11,593 nucleotides of DNA from Beroe ovata (taxonomy: Eukaryota > Ctenophora > Nuda > Beroida > Beroidae). How positions within the stretch are numbered: the first letter of the stretch is position 1; each line of letters starts with the position of its first letter. A program made the translations under genes and the position numbers. The notes under the pieces were generated by a model. The model saw only the letters and a list, made by a program, of their open reading frames with translations. It searched no databases and was not told the DNA's origin. The stretch covers positions 1-11,593 of the forward strand of contig CAMPET010000549.1 of the NCBI GenBank assembly GCA_946803715.1, read 5' to 3'. This document shows positions 1 through 8,720 of the stretch, one piece after another.

Positions 1-11
1 AACAACGGTCG

Positions 12-17
12 TTTATT
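12..17 (-). terminator. Candidate polyadenylation signal AATAAA
   Basis: A canonical AATAAA is read on the minus strand at the left edge. It is the only one downstream of the laminin G exons, so it could end that gene's transcript with a 3' UTR of about 0.5 kb if the stop is at 540. The cleavage site would fall outside the window. Confidence 0.35.
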
Positions 18-367
18 AGCTGCTGTCGAGGACAGCTAGGGCATCCGCAGATACATGGTTTGTGCGAGTTGTGTACATGATTTCTGGATTCTGGATTGAG
101 TTCTGGTCACCATATTGTATGACACGGGTGACACGCTGTCACACAGAGGTCAACTTGATGTAAACAGGGGACCTGGCCCATGGTATTTGAGACCTGCAGT
201 ATCAAAGCTGGACCTGGGCTTCTCAGTGAGAATACACTTACCACTAACCATGTACACTGAATGTGTGAGAATAGTGACCTCATTTAGTGACCTCATTGGT
301 CACTATGAAACCCCATTGTCAAATAGACAGGACCATCATAAGCGTGGTGTACATATTTTTATACATA

Positions 368-493
368 TGTGGCGCTGCGCTCCGGTAGCGCTATCATGGC
401 GCCCTGGTGGCGCTCTAGTAGCGCTGCGGTGGCGTTCTAGTAGCACTCTAGTGGCGCTGTGGTGGCATTCTCTTGGCGTTCTAGTGGCGTCGC
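368..493. repeat. 11-bp minisatellite, consensus near RGTGGCGCTCT
   Basis: Ten 11-bp units from 384 to 493 follow each other (for example ggtggcgctct, agtagcgctgc, ggtggcgttct), with a partial unit at 368-378. The array is GC-rich in an AT-rich setting. Odd and even units differ, hinting at a 22-bp subpattern. It lies in the presumed 3' part of the laminin G transcript. The open plus-strand frame across it is a by-product of the repeat. Confidence 0.8.
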
Positions 494-514
494 TGTTCTG
501 AAGAATACCCCTCA

Positions 515-530
515 TGTGTGTGTGTGTGTG
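515..530. repeat. (TG)n microsatellite
   Basis: Eight TG dinucleotides run directly into a CACAC stretch, so the block can also fold back on itself. Confidence 0.9.
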
Positions 531-539
531 CACACCTAC

Positions 540-674
540 CTATCGACCTGTCCTATTCGTGCTTCTCAATGGTGTGAGCTCCTGGTCACTTGCAATATGT
601 AATGACCCATATGATTCTGGAGTTCCATTATGATATCCCAAACTTTTCATTCCTCTCCACCTACTGTTTCTACT
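540..674 (-). CDS. Possible terminal exon (cytoplasmic-tail-like) of the laminin G gene
   Basis: A minus-strand open stretch of about 44 codons ends at a TAG at 542-540. Its peptide is hydrophilic and looks protein-like (HNGTPESYGSLHIASDQEL). It contains YGSL, a match to the YxxΦ sorting motif seen in cytoplasmic tails of surface receptors. Several AG acceptors precede it (for example AACAG at 677-673), but all give phase 2, while exon 3 of the laminin G gene ends in phase 1. An additional exon between 860 and 700, perhaps the membrane span, would therefore be needed, and I could not find a convincing one. The ambiguous base at 717 lies in that gap. It could also be an unrelated chance frame. 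Confidence 0.28.
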   Translation of the reverse strand, partial: SRNSRWRGMKSLGYHNGTPESYGSLHIASDQELTPLRSTNRTGR

Positions 675-859
675 GTTACAGATACTATATAATACATACT
701 ATGTATAATACTCCTANCGCTCACTTCTTATCGAAATTTTTAAAAACGCAAATTTCCAAACACCTGTCGAATAACTCCAGAAAAACATTTCTCTTCCGTT
801 AATGTAGTGGTTCATCGAATGTGAAATTCACAGAAAATTGGTGTCTGAGATACTCTTAC

Positions 860-2326
860 CTCCAGTTGAAATGAGCGAGGGAATGTTAATCTGAATGATA
901 CCGAGACCTTCAAATTCTGCTGTACTTGGTAGAGCATCAGCTGAAGGGGGACAGGGCATTACAATACATTGTTCAATACCAAACAATATCGCCGAACGAA
1001 AATGAATTATTAGAAGGAGGAAAGCCGAATTGGAGAAAGGACCTCAATACTTTACCAGAATCAAAGATAGACCAAAATATAGCTCACCATTGACACATTT
1101 AGTTTCATCCCACGTCTGAGTACAGGAGAAGGGGCATGACATGGTGTCACAGGAAGGGGACGGGAAATGACACCCCACCAGAGTCCCAGGGTGACTCACA
1201 ACAGAGGCGTAGAGTGGGAAAGTCTGTCCGTTGAGGACAAAATTTCGAAGACATCCCCTGAAGCCGTAGCCTATGGATTCTGAGTATCCAAAGAAGATAG
1301 GACGACGCTCAAATCTCCGGTGAGTTATGGGAGATCGAGTTTTGACTTCATTCTTCTGATTACTGGCACTCAGTATGGATAGTTCATCTGAAATAAGAAC
1401 ATCAACTCTAGTCCATTCAGTTACAGAGGTGAGCTCAACAATAAGAGGGTCTGTATCACCATGGAGATTGAACTCTAATATGAGTTGTTTGTAGTCTTTT
1501 CTCAGGGAAAAGAAGAATTGTTTCATTTGGAATGAAAGGAAAAGGAGGACATTCTCTGGGCTTTTGAACTCAAATGACAAGCTGAAGTTCTTGAAGGAAG
1601 ATTGGAGGAGTGGAAATTTTATATCTGACGAATTGACAGTCACAGTTTGGTGGGTATCATGATAGTCTTCATTGACTTCTGTCTCAGGAATGATATCAAC
1701 ATTACTGACAAGTATTCTATTTGGAAGAGTTGTATTGTCACTATATTCTGATAAAATGGCATGCCCAAAGATGGAAATGTATTTCAAGTATCCATAGAAC
1801 TGATGATACTGATGACTGTCACTAGATGGCAGGCCACCTAGGTGTACAACAACATCACTGGAGTGATCAATGTCTGCAATTGGAAGTGGGAAAGAAATCG
1901 AGTTTATTTCAACTGATACACTGTCTTTTGGGATAAGGGCAATAGTCAGTGTGTTCCATTGAGAGATTTTGAAGCAGTCAGAGCAAAGGTTGAGTGAGGT
2001 GTAACCTTCTTCTGACGAGGTATTGACCATTAGTGTTGAGTTGAATATGCTGACCCTGAAATTGAAAAGCATTGATGTATTGTTAATAGAGTATTCCAAT
2101 AATAGCACTTAACTTCACAAGGATCATACCTGTATACCAGTTCATTATAGTTGCCCACTGAAATAAGGTTCCCATATGCAAAATCAGTCTTGAAAGTTAA
2201 TTTTACAGTTGGAGAGTCCTGTTCAATTGGAGCATGATATGATATCAAGGAGTGTCCGGTGAAATGAGCAACAGGGTCACTAACAGATTGATCTACTAGC
2301 AGTAACACTGATAACAAGAACAACAT
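860..2326 (-). CDS. Signal-peptide protein with two laminin G domains (3' end unresolved)
   Basis: Three exons join in frame: 2326-2130, 2055-1088 and 940-860. All donors are GT (CAG|GTATGA, ATG|GTGAGC, GAG|GTAAGA) and acceptors are TTTCAG and CTTCAG. The ATG at 2326 is preceded by an in-frame TGA seven codons upstream and opens a hydrophobic signal peptide (MLFLLSVLLLV). Residues from about 18 to 180 look like one laminin G domain (start VAHFTGHSLISYH). About 185-370 forms a second, closed by the family's typical GFRGCLRNFVLNG motif. A Cys-rich stretch (CDTMSCPFSC, then WDETKC) follows, EGF-like but short. At least five N-glycosylation sequons are visible in exon 2, as expected for an extracellular protein. 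Laminin G modules usually bind glycans or partner proteins in matrix and adhesion receptors; the specific partner is unknown. Exon 3 ends in phase 1, so more coding sequence must follow at lower coordinates. No membrane span was found in the resolved part. Confidence 0.85.
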
Positions 2327-3323
2327 TCCATGGACATTGTCTTTTCAAAGACCATTGAGCTTCATATCATCCTGAAATTAAAGTGTTTTAATCAAAACCT
2401 TGTAGGACTCAGTGTTTTGACAACATTAGTGATCGATAAAATTATGGGGCTATAGAATACATTGGAAAAACGAAACATAAACATCGATAGTACAATTAAT
2501 TGACAGAGAAAGTAATTCATTGAATTATCTTCAATTTGTGAGAAGACAATATTATATTTCCCAACTCTTAAAAAATCAAAATACCTCGAATGATAAAATG
2601 CGCGGCGCGTCAAAAATAATTTTAAATAGACTTTTCAGAAGCAAGTTTTTATTGATTAATAATTCCTTTATATCGCAATGATGATCGTTATATCAATTTC
2701 AAATCATTGGAACTAAATTCTGAAGATTTTTTGAGGCGTGAAATTGAGCCGCGCAAAAATTAGCCGCGCCGCGCGCTCAGCAATTATTCGAAAATTCAAA
2801 CAATGCGTCCTGCGCAAGAATTCCATCTCAGCCACGCGCGTCCTTTTCACATAAGTGTGGATTTCAATAACCAAGGTAGCCTAAAGATTACTAACAATCT
2901 AAAGTGCCTTCATCGCATAGATTTGAAGAACTTAAAACCACTTTTGTTCTATAACAGTATAACAAGCTTTGTAATATTTACATCCAAGAATCAATGAAAT
3001 AGACTCACATGTGAACAATCAGGATCCCATAGAGATCCGGCAGAGTTTTCACATGTTTCCATCATCTAAACAAGATGGAACATTATAACAGGGGATTTGT
3101 CAGTGTTCAAAACATCAATCTACTATTGTCAATACCCTTAATAACATCATTTCCATCATCGCATAAGTCAATAAGTGTCAAACTTGAGTGCTTAAATTGA
3201 ATAACTTATAACATCGTCTTCGACTTCTCCACAGTGACATTTTACAGTCTCCAAACAAAAACTTGGTCAATACGGTCCTCAGTTTCAACAGTAACAACAT
3301 CATTTGGAGAGCATACAGCCCTC
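2327..3323. other. Intergenic region between the two minus-strand genes
   Basis: About 1 kb separates the RIN-like stop codon (3324) from the laminin G start codon (2326). It should hold the 3' UTR of the former and the promoter of the latter. Most is AT-rich, with GCGC/CCGCGC clusters at 2597-2612, 2750-2781 and 2804-2842 that stand out and could mark the laminin G promoter. An AATAAA on the minus strand at 2653-2648 is the clearest poly(A) candidate for the RIN-like gene, though it is nearly 700 nt past the stop. The open frames here (2392-2613 minus, 2803-2997 plus) show no recognisable protein features. Confidence 0.6.
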
Positions 3324-3676
3324 TCATGATTTAATTCTATGGAATGTGAAGTGCGAGTTGACATCCCTTTCCAGCGACTCAACCAGCCACTCATTCTTGA
3401 TGAACTGAGGGCACTCCTTCTTCGATAACATTGTCTCTTTTTCATTCTCCACCTGAGGAAAGAGTAAAAGATTAATTCTTCAAAACCACGTGACGTCTCA
3501 ACATTCCAATATTTGGAAATAAATTCCCACGCCATCTCTCATCAATGTAGGTATATCCAAACCTTGAATATCCCGTAATTCTCAATGCTGTCCAGTCTGA
3601 ACTTGGACGCCAGAGTGTTCAACACATCTTCAGTTGTGGTGTTTTGGTTGATGGGCAGGGTTTTATATGCGATTTC
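3324..3676 (-). other. Ras-association (RA) domain, two exons
   Basis: Exons 3676-3563 and 3452-3324 encode the C-terminal ubiquitin-like RA fold. It starts at AYKTLPINQNTTTEDVLNTL, the usual 'response curve plus helix' pattern. It continues through a Phe-rich strand (NYGIFKVENE) and KKECPQFIKNEW, and ends HFTFHRIKS before TGA. In RIN proteins this domain follows VPS9 directly and binds GTP-loaded Ras. The order and spacing here match, so Ras coupling is likely, but binding itself is inferred. Confidence 0.85.
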
Positions 3677-6600
3677 CTGAAAACAAAGTCCAGGTTTAAC
3701 CTACTCTCACTCAAACAAACTAGGATAAACGTTCTAGAGAGGTAAACCACTAAACATTCATAGTTTAGGTAAAATCAAACCTGCATATCAGGATCAGTGA
3801 AGTATATCTGTAGTATACTCTGCAAGTGACCTACAGTCGGAGTTATCTGTACAGTACCACCCTGTTCAAACTCGAGTGACTTAAGCAGGATTACACTGGA
3901 TGCCAGGGTTGTGAGGTAGTAGCCCGGTTCACCAATCAGGAGGCAGGGATCGAGGAGGTACTGCATGTAGGATACTTCCTGTCCTGGGGGAGGAGGGGAG
4001 TGTTAGAGAGGGAGTGTTAGGGAGGGAGTGTTAGGGAGGGAGTGTTAGGGAGGGAGTGTTAGGGAGTGTGGGAGTAGAGGGGAGTTTTAGGGAGTGAGGG
4101 GCGAGGAGATGGGTTGGGGGAATTGGTGAAATGAGGGAGTGTAATGGAAGGGAGAGGTTATGGAGAGTGAGCTTTTCGCAATGAAGGGCAGTAGAGTCGA
4201 GATGTTCACTCTTGCGGTAATCGTGCTTCATGTGAGTAAGAAATGGCGGTGTAAAGCAAGAACAGAGTATTGCGACTTTTTTAACTGATGGAATGTTTCA
4301 ATACTCACCGATAGTATACAGCCCACTTAGGGATAAAACGTAGATAAAGAGGGGGAGAAATTCATCGGCTCCCATCGACCGTGGGACACCCCTCTTCTCA
4401 ATGCTCTGATCTGAATAAAGGAATTTGATTGGTTAAGGGGAGTCACGGGGTGTTTTGATTGGTTGAATCGTCTCACGTGCTTTTAATACGATGCTTGGAT
4501 TGGTCGAATGAGCTAACCTCGGACTATTGAGTAGATGGCGTTGACGCACGCTAAGAGACGCTCAAGTTTCTTAATCGGACTGTAATGATTCGGAATTTCC
4601 TTCAGACACTCCACAGGGATTGTCCAATCAATGTCAGCACCACAAAAGAGGTCCTGGTTGATTCCTGTGACATAAGGAATGGAAAAATGTCTTGGTTATG
4701 ATGCCTGTGCAGAAATGAGATCATGAAATCATAAGAGAATGGAATAGAGTTAGAGAAAAGAAGATAAAAGCGCGACATACTACTCAAAAGGACGAGCAAC
4801 ATGATAGAGAACGAAATAAGAAATGAAAGATAAATTTCCTTGACAATCAACAAATTTCTCACCTAATTCAAGGAGAGGTTTCGCCAATGCCACGTTCATC
4901 GAGTTCTTCAGCTTCTCACATTCCGACTTGTCTTGATCCATGAGTGAATTCGTTATGTTTGTCCGCAGGGGCCAGATTACCGATTTCACTAAAATTCCTG
5001 CGGGATATTATTGACTGAAACAATGGATCACTGCCCAACTGATTTCTATATATATATATATAGGATAATGAAGGGTCAGAAAAGAGTGAGAGCGAAAGCT
5101 ATGGATCAAATCGAAATAAAGAGAAGGAGAAGGGATTTGAGAGAGACATATTATTCCGATTTGAGTGGGGGATAGTTCCAAAGGACACAACAAAATACCG
5201 TTATCATTGTGTTGATATTGGATCACACTTCAACATCCTCTCACCTTCCACTATGTCATTTATTTTGGTACACGCCTGATTTCCCTTCCTCTGCGACCTC
5301 GATACTAGATCCTCAATCGCTTCCGATCGATGGGAGATGAGTTCATGTTTGATGTTACACATGAACTCACGTACCTGAATATGCAGATTATAAGTAAATC
5401 GTGTCTCGATTATATACGCTTTTTCTACTTCGAGTTCATTTTCCGTAGGAAAAGTCCCTCCTTCTTAACTTATCTTATTAACGTATCTTGTTACCTGCGT
5501 CAGCAGTCTGTCGGGGACTTTATGCTGTTGCTGTCGAATGTAGGCAACGAAAGTGGTCACCCTTTCGGAGAATGTGAAATCTTGCGTATCTGGAATCGAT
5601 CAAGATTTTTTCAAAACAATTCTAACAACTAACGCTGATTCCGTCCAATGCCCCAAACCGGGAATTCACACTTCATAGACTCCCACTTCATTGCTAACTT
5701 TGATATTCCCAACTCCCACATTCCAACTCCCACATTCCCAACTTGGATATATTCCCATGATTTACCTGTAAGTCGCAGCACGTGAGGCGACAGTTTCTGA
5801 CAGAGTTTTGTCCGAACTGATCTCCTGTCGTTACGCTCAACTTTAAATACACGAGATCGAACCTGAGAGGGGGGAAGCTTATAACTAACGGAAAGTAATC
5901 TGTCGATCGACAAAAACAGACAACACAGCCAAATATCAAAAACACACATGTAAACAAACAAGAGACACTAACGCAACCACAAACAACCAACCACAGTTAC
6001 TCCTCTAACACAATTACAAACCTTATCTATGACTGACGACCTGGCTGCGACCGCTCTGACAGGTCGGTATTTGCTCGCATCTGCCGCATTACACATATCC
6101 ACGCTGTTCTTACTACTGTAAAGCGAACCTGGGGTGAATGGTGACGTGAGGGATAGATCTTTGAAAAGGTGGCGGAAATTTGGCTGAAAGGTGAAGGATA
6201 GAGCAATAAGCATTGAGAATAATGCTCAATAGAAAGGTGAGGTGAGGTGAAGAAATCTTTTTTAGTACAGACGCTCGATCCTAACTTTCATATATCTTCG
6301 TACGTGGCAATTTAAATTGTTCCTTCCTCTTTGTGGGATCGCATTTCGCAACTAGAAATAAAATAGCGCCAAGGCGAGTGCACCTTTTTTTACGATCATG
6401 AATATTGAATAATAATGAGCGACAACGCTAATGAATATTCATAGATGATGGTGTCCTACCAAAAATTGTTTCATTGAACCTATCTTGAGTAACATCCGCT
6501 CTGGCCTGACGGCGAACAAAGAAATTCTTCAAATAGAAACAGTCCACTGTGGCACAAGGACACGAGATCACCATCTATAATACAGGGAATATGACTGGAA

Positions 6601-8706
6601 ATTTGCGATTGATCTCAGAACTCAATTTCCAGATCAAGACTGTACTTGGCTCGGAAATCGTAAGTTGGCGTGTTTTAACACAAGGAAGTAAGCGAAACAA
6701 TATCCCAACAATACGAGAATGAAATTAGCCTGACGTGAAAGGAGGTTGAAATTCTACACGAAGATAATTAGTTATACAAGATATGATACCAGCATGGATA
6801 ATTGGTAAAATAGCAGATGGGTTTGCTTCTGTTATCACAGCGGGGGACACCAATGAGTAAGTGTACAGACATATATGGTGATAAACTGTACTCCGCCAAG
6901 CTCAAGTACCACCACCCACCCCAAATTACAGTTACTCATATTTAATCCAATTATACTAACTGTTTTCGTCAAAATTTTGTCGACACCACCCCAATTTCCT
7001 TTGTTTTGGCCGATATTAAAAACAAATTAGTTACTCAAGAAGACTCGAGAAGACTCAACCATATTTTCCCTTGCATCTTTTAGTTGTAGCATCGCACATG
7101 GTTAGTTTTTACACCCACAATGGCTGCAAAGCCAATCTCCTTTCTTTTTGAGAGGTAAAGGCCCCTCCTCCNGTGTCGCCGTCACTGCAGTAGCTCTGCG
7201 CACTGCGCGGCCCGTCCTCCTCTACAGTGTTGTAATGGAGGTGCGGGGGAAGAGGCGTGTCGTCTTCACCGTCATAGTGGGAGGGTGGGGGAGGAGGCGC
7301 GTGGAATATGGCCGGCCCTGTGGGTAGTAAAGGGGAGTCACGTGACCTGAATAAAACATGATATTCACCACTCAAACACCTGTCAATACCATATAAGGAA
7401 TAATCACCTTGTCTGGACGGCAGGTAGAATGAGTTTTCCTTGTAACTTGCACTACAACTGAGGGAGCGGACTCGGGAACAGTCACTCAGGTTGTTTTGTG
7501 GGGGAGAGGAGAGCACATCGAGCATTTTACCCGGCCTAAAGGGGGGATTGGGTGATGAACAGTAAATAGAGGGTTGTGATCGGTCAGGTGGATGAGGCAC
7601 GTGATACGACTTGATAGTCACGTGTAAACTAAATAATACGTGGGAAAATGGAGTCTCTCTCTTACTCTAAGCCATTCTCTGGTAATATGAGAGAAGGAAA
7701 ATGCAACAACACTCAGCAATGCAACCCAGACGAACAACAGCTTACTCAACTAACAAAGTGCTTTCACGAAAAGGCATAACAAATTTCGAGAAGTTCATGT
7801 CCAAATAAGGTCATAACAAAACCATGGCAATCTCTTTCCATCGTGGGAGTCGAGACTTATGTGTGCGCTAACTCACTACACTTTCTCTATTTGAATTATA
7901 CAAAGAGGTCAATGGAGGTTAAATATTACTGAAGTTTATAGTATGATACTTTATAACATACAAGCTCGCGTATAAGAACTCCCTTTATTAACCGGACGTT
8001 TAGACAGAATTAATCTAACCACATTATAATAATCGACCACTCAGATCTCTTGCACACAGCCGGAGGGTAAGTCGTGAGACTAAGGAAGCGATCACGTGAC
8101 AGAAGAGGGGAGGTGTCACGTGATTTATCCTCGTTGCCAGGTGATGTAGTAATTTAGTGGAGGTCTAGTGATAGAGTTAATCATAAGATTAATGACCGCG
8201 AGGCTGAGACTGTTTGGATTGAATCATGAGATATAGAGTGGTGCCAATGGGATGAAGTGTATGGAGAATTGTGTCAAGTAAGTATGAATGAATATTGTGT
8301 GAAAGTGCTGTCAATCGTATAAGTCGTGTCGACGTGTCAGCACTCAGCACACAAAGGTGGTGTCAACACAAAAGAAGTGTCAACACAAAAGTGGTGTCAA
8401 TACACAAAAGCGATGTCAGCACACAAAAGTGGTGTCAACACTAAAGAAGTGTCAACACAAAAGTATTGTCAATAAACAAAAGCGGTGTCAGCACACAAAA
8501 GTGGTGTCAACACACGAAAGTGGTGTCAGCACACAAAAGTGGTGTCAGCACACAAAAGTGGTGTCAGCAGACAAAAGTGGTGTCAGCACGCAAAAGTGGT
8601 GTCACTCACCCTTTATCTAGGTTGATGTAGATAAGATCCTTCTCGTCGGGAAGGTTGTAGTTGTGTCGGTAATTCTTCGGTTTCGGTGGCTTTGGTGGAG
8701 CGCCTC
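3324..8706 (-). CDS. RIN: RIN-family Rab5 guanine-nucleotide exchange factor (VPS9 plus RA)
   Basis: Thirteen exons join with matching phases into about 660 codons: 8706-8610, 7628-7115, 6574-6460, 6128-6022, 5862-5766, 5589-5495, 5374-5245, 4997-4863, 4664-4518, 4410-4309, 3983-3781, 3676-3563 and 3452-3324 (TGA). Numbering from exon 8706: proline-rich region 1-203, RIN-homology region about 280-430, VPS9 core about 430-580, Ras-association domain about 581-660. The order matches vertebrate RIN1-3 and Drosophila sprint, which activate Rab5 on early endosomes downstream of Ras. VPS9 hallmarks are present: GADEFLP with the catalytic Asp (494) and GEPGYYLTTL with the Tyr and Thr (534, 537) needed for exchange. 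Family members start with an SH2 domain, which is not resolved here. The first exon is entered in phase 1, so coding sequence continues upstream. Exons 4997, 4664 and 4410 are symmetrical phase 1-1. Confidence 0.9.
3996..4065. repeat. 14-bp intronic minisatellite (GGGAGTGTTAGGGA)
   Basis: Five adjoining 14-bp units at 3996, 4010, 4024, 4038 and 4052, with degenerate copies to about 4100. The first unit differs by one base (AGAGA). It lies in the 325-nt intron upstream of the exon with GEPGYYLTT, ending only about 11 nt from its acceptor. On the transcript strand each unit reads TCCCTAACACTCCC, that is, a CTAAC branch-point motif embedded in pyrimidines. Confidence 0.95.
4427..4504. promoter_or_regulatory. 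Three CCAAT boxes and an E-box within one short intron
   Basis: The 107-nt intron 4517-4411 holds GATTGG (CCAATC on the minus strand) at 4427, 4457 and 4498, and a CACGTG at 4474. The three copies share flanking bases (gattggttgaatcg, gattggtcgaatg), so they may be diverged repeats rather than selected NF-Y sites. Confidence 0.35.
4863..5862 (-). other. RIN-homology region exons
   Basis: Exons 5862-5766, 5589-5495, 5374-5245 and 4997-4863 encode the helical bundle that precedes VPS9 in RIN proteins. VREFMCNIKHELISHRSEA matches the family's IRQFM helix followed by the dimer-forming region. ILVKSVIWPLRTN matches the 'ILKPL' helix leading into VPS9. The region is thought to support homotetramer formation and Rab5 binding in RIN2/RIN3; here that is inferred from position and helix pattern. 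Confidence 0.8.
5047..5062. repeat. (TA)n microsatellite in an intron
   Basis: Eight TA dinucleotides in the intron between exons 5374-5245 and 4997-4863. Confidence 0.9.
6460..6574 (-). other. Exon opening with ATG directly after its acceptor
   Basis: The acceptor ATAG is followed at once by ATG GTG, in the frame of the downstream RIN-homology exons, and the donor is TTTG|GTAGGA. It is joined in phase 0 to the proline-rich exon in my model. It could instead be the first codon of a shorter product of about 457 residues that keeps the RIN-homology, VPS9 and RA parts. The peptide is Cys- and aromatic-rich (CATVDCFYLKNFFVRRQ) and was not matched to a known motif. Confidence 0.65.
6575..7114 (-). 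other. Intron between proline-rich exon and exon 6574
   Basis: No convincing exon was seen on either strand. It contains two diverged copies of a CACCACCCCAAaTT block (about 6910-6926 and 6987-7001). It also has a small direct repeat, AGAAGACTC, twice near 7040-7056. An additional short exon cannot be excluded because the donor at 7114 is weak. Confidence 0.5.
7115..7628 (-). other. Large proline-rich exon of the RIN-like gene
   Basis: One 514-nt exon (TTTAG|T to TGG|GTGTAA) encodes 171 residues rich in Pro, Ser and Tyr. It includes HVPHPPDRSQP, SSPNPPFRPGK, a PPPPP run and DDTPLPPHLHYN, all plausible SH3-binding sites. It also has several Tyr residues in acidic settings, which could be phosphorylated. 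The linker between SH2 and RIN-homology regions of RIN proteins has the same character. Base 7172 is unresolved. The donor GTGTAA is weak; see the separate finding. Confidence 0.75.
7629..8356 (-). other. Intron of the RIN-like gene, non-repetitive part
   Basis: Part of the 981-nt intron between exons 8706-8610 and 7628-7115. No exon was recognised. It contains CACGTG at 8093 and 8117, both in a TCACGTGA context. Confidence 0.6.
8357..8605. repeat. 17/19-bp minisatellite with a 72-bp higher-order period
   Basis: Thirteen units and a partial one with core GTGGTGTCAgCACACAAAA. Unit lengths run 17, 17, 19, 19, then 17, 17, 19, 19, then five of 19. The first two quartets match each other unit by unit (GAAGTG and CAATA/ACAAAA variants recur), giving a 72-bp higher-order repeat. 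The last partial unit ends 3 nt before the splice donor of exon 8706-8610, so the array forms the very start of that intron. There are no unique spacers, so this is not a CRISPR array. An open plus-strand frame across it is a repeat artefact. Confidence 0.95.
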
Positions 8707-8720
8707 CTACAGAGGGAGTT

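Larger units (their letters stand above)
3781..4664 (-). other. VPS9 catalytic core, three exons
   Basis: Exons 4664-4518, 4410-4309 and 3983-3781 carry the conserved VPS9 elements in order: HYSPIKKLERLL, GADEFLPLFIYVL, YMQYLLDPCLL and GEPGYYLTTL. The Asp of GAD and the Tyr and Thr of GYYLT correspond to the residues shown in Rabex-5 to be needed for Rab5 exchange, so the domain should be active. Spacing between the motifs is as in RIN2. Introns between these exons are 107 and 325 nt. Confidence 0.9.

Noticed and set aside
16-147. Minus-strand open stretch ending in TAA next to AATAAA, as a last exon of the laminin G gene
   Set aside because: It is open for over 40 codons but has a poor acceptor and no phase-compatible upstream exon; it remains only a weak alternative to the stop at 540.
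115-501. Plus-strand frame of 128 codons
   Set aside because: Its second half is the translation of the 11-bp minisatellite and the first half has no protein features.
3242-3535. Minus-strand frame of 97 codons covering the last RIN exon
   Set aside because: It is a shadow: the frame that continues the RA domain is a different one and stops at 3324.
4031-4231. Minus-strand proline/leucine-rich frame
   Set aside because: It is the intronic minisatellite and its flank translated.
8357-8620. Plus-strand frame of 87 codons, and the thought of a CRISPR array
   Set aside because: The frame is only the 17/19-bp repeat translated; there are no unique spacers between units.
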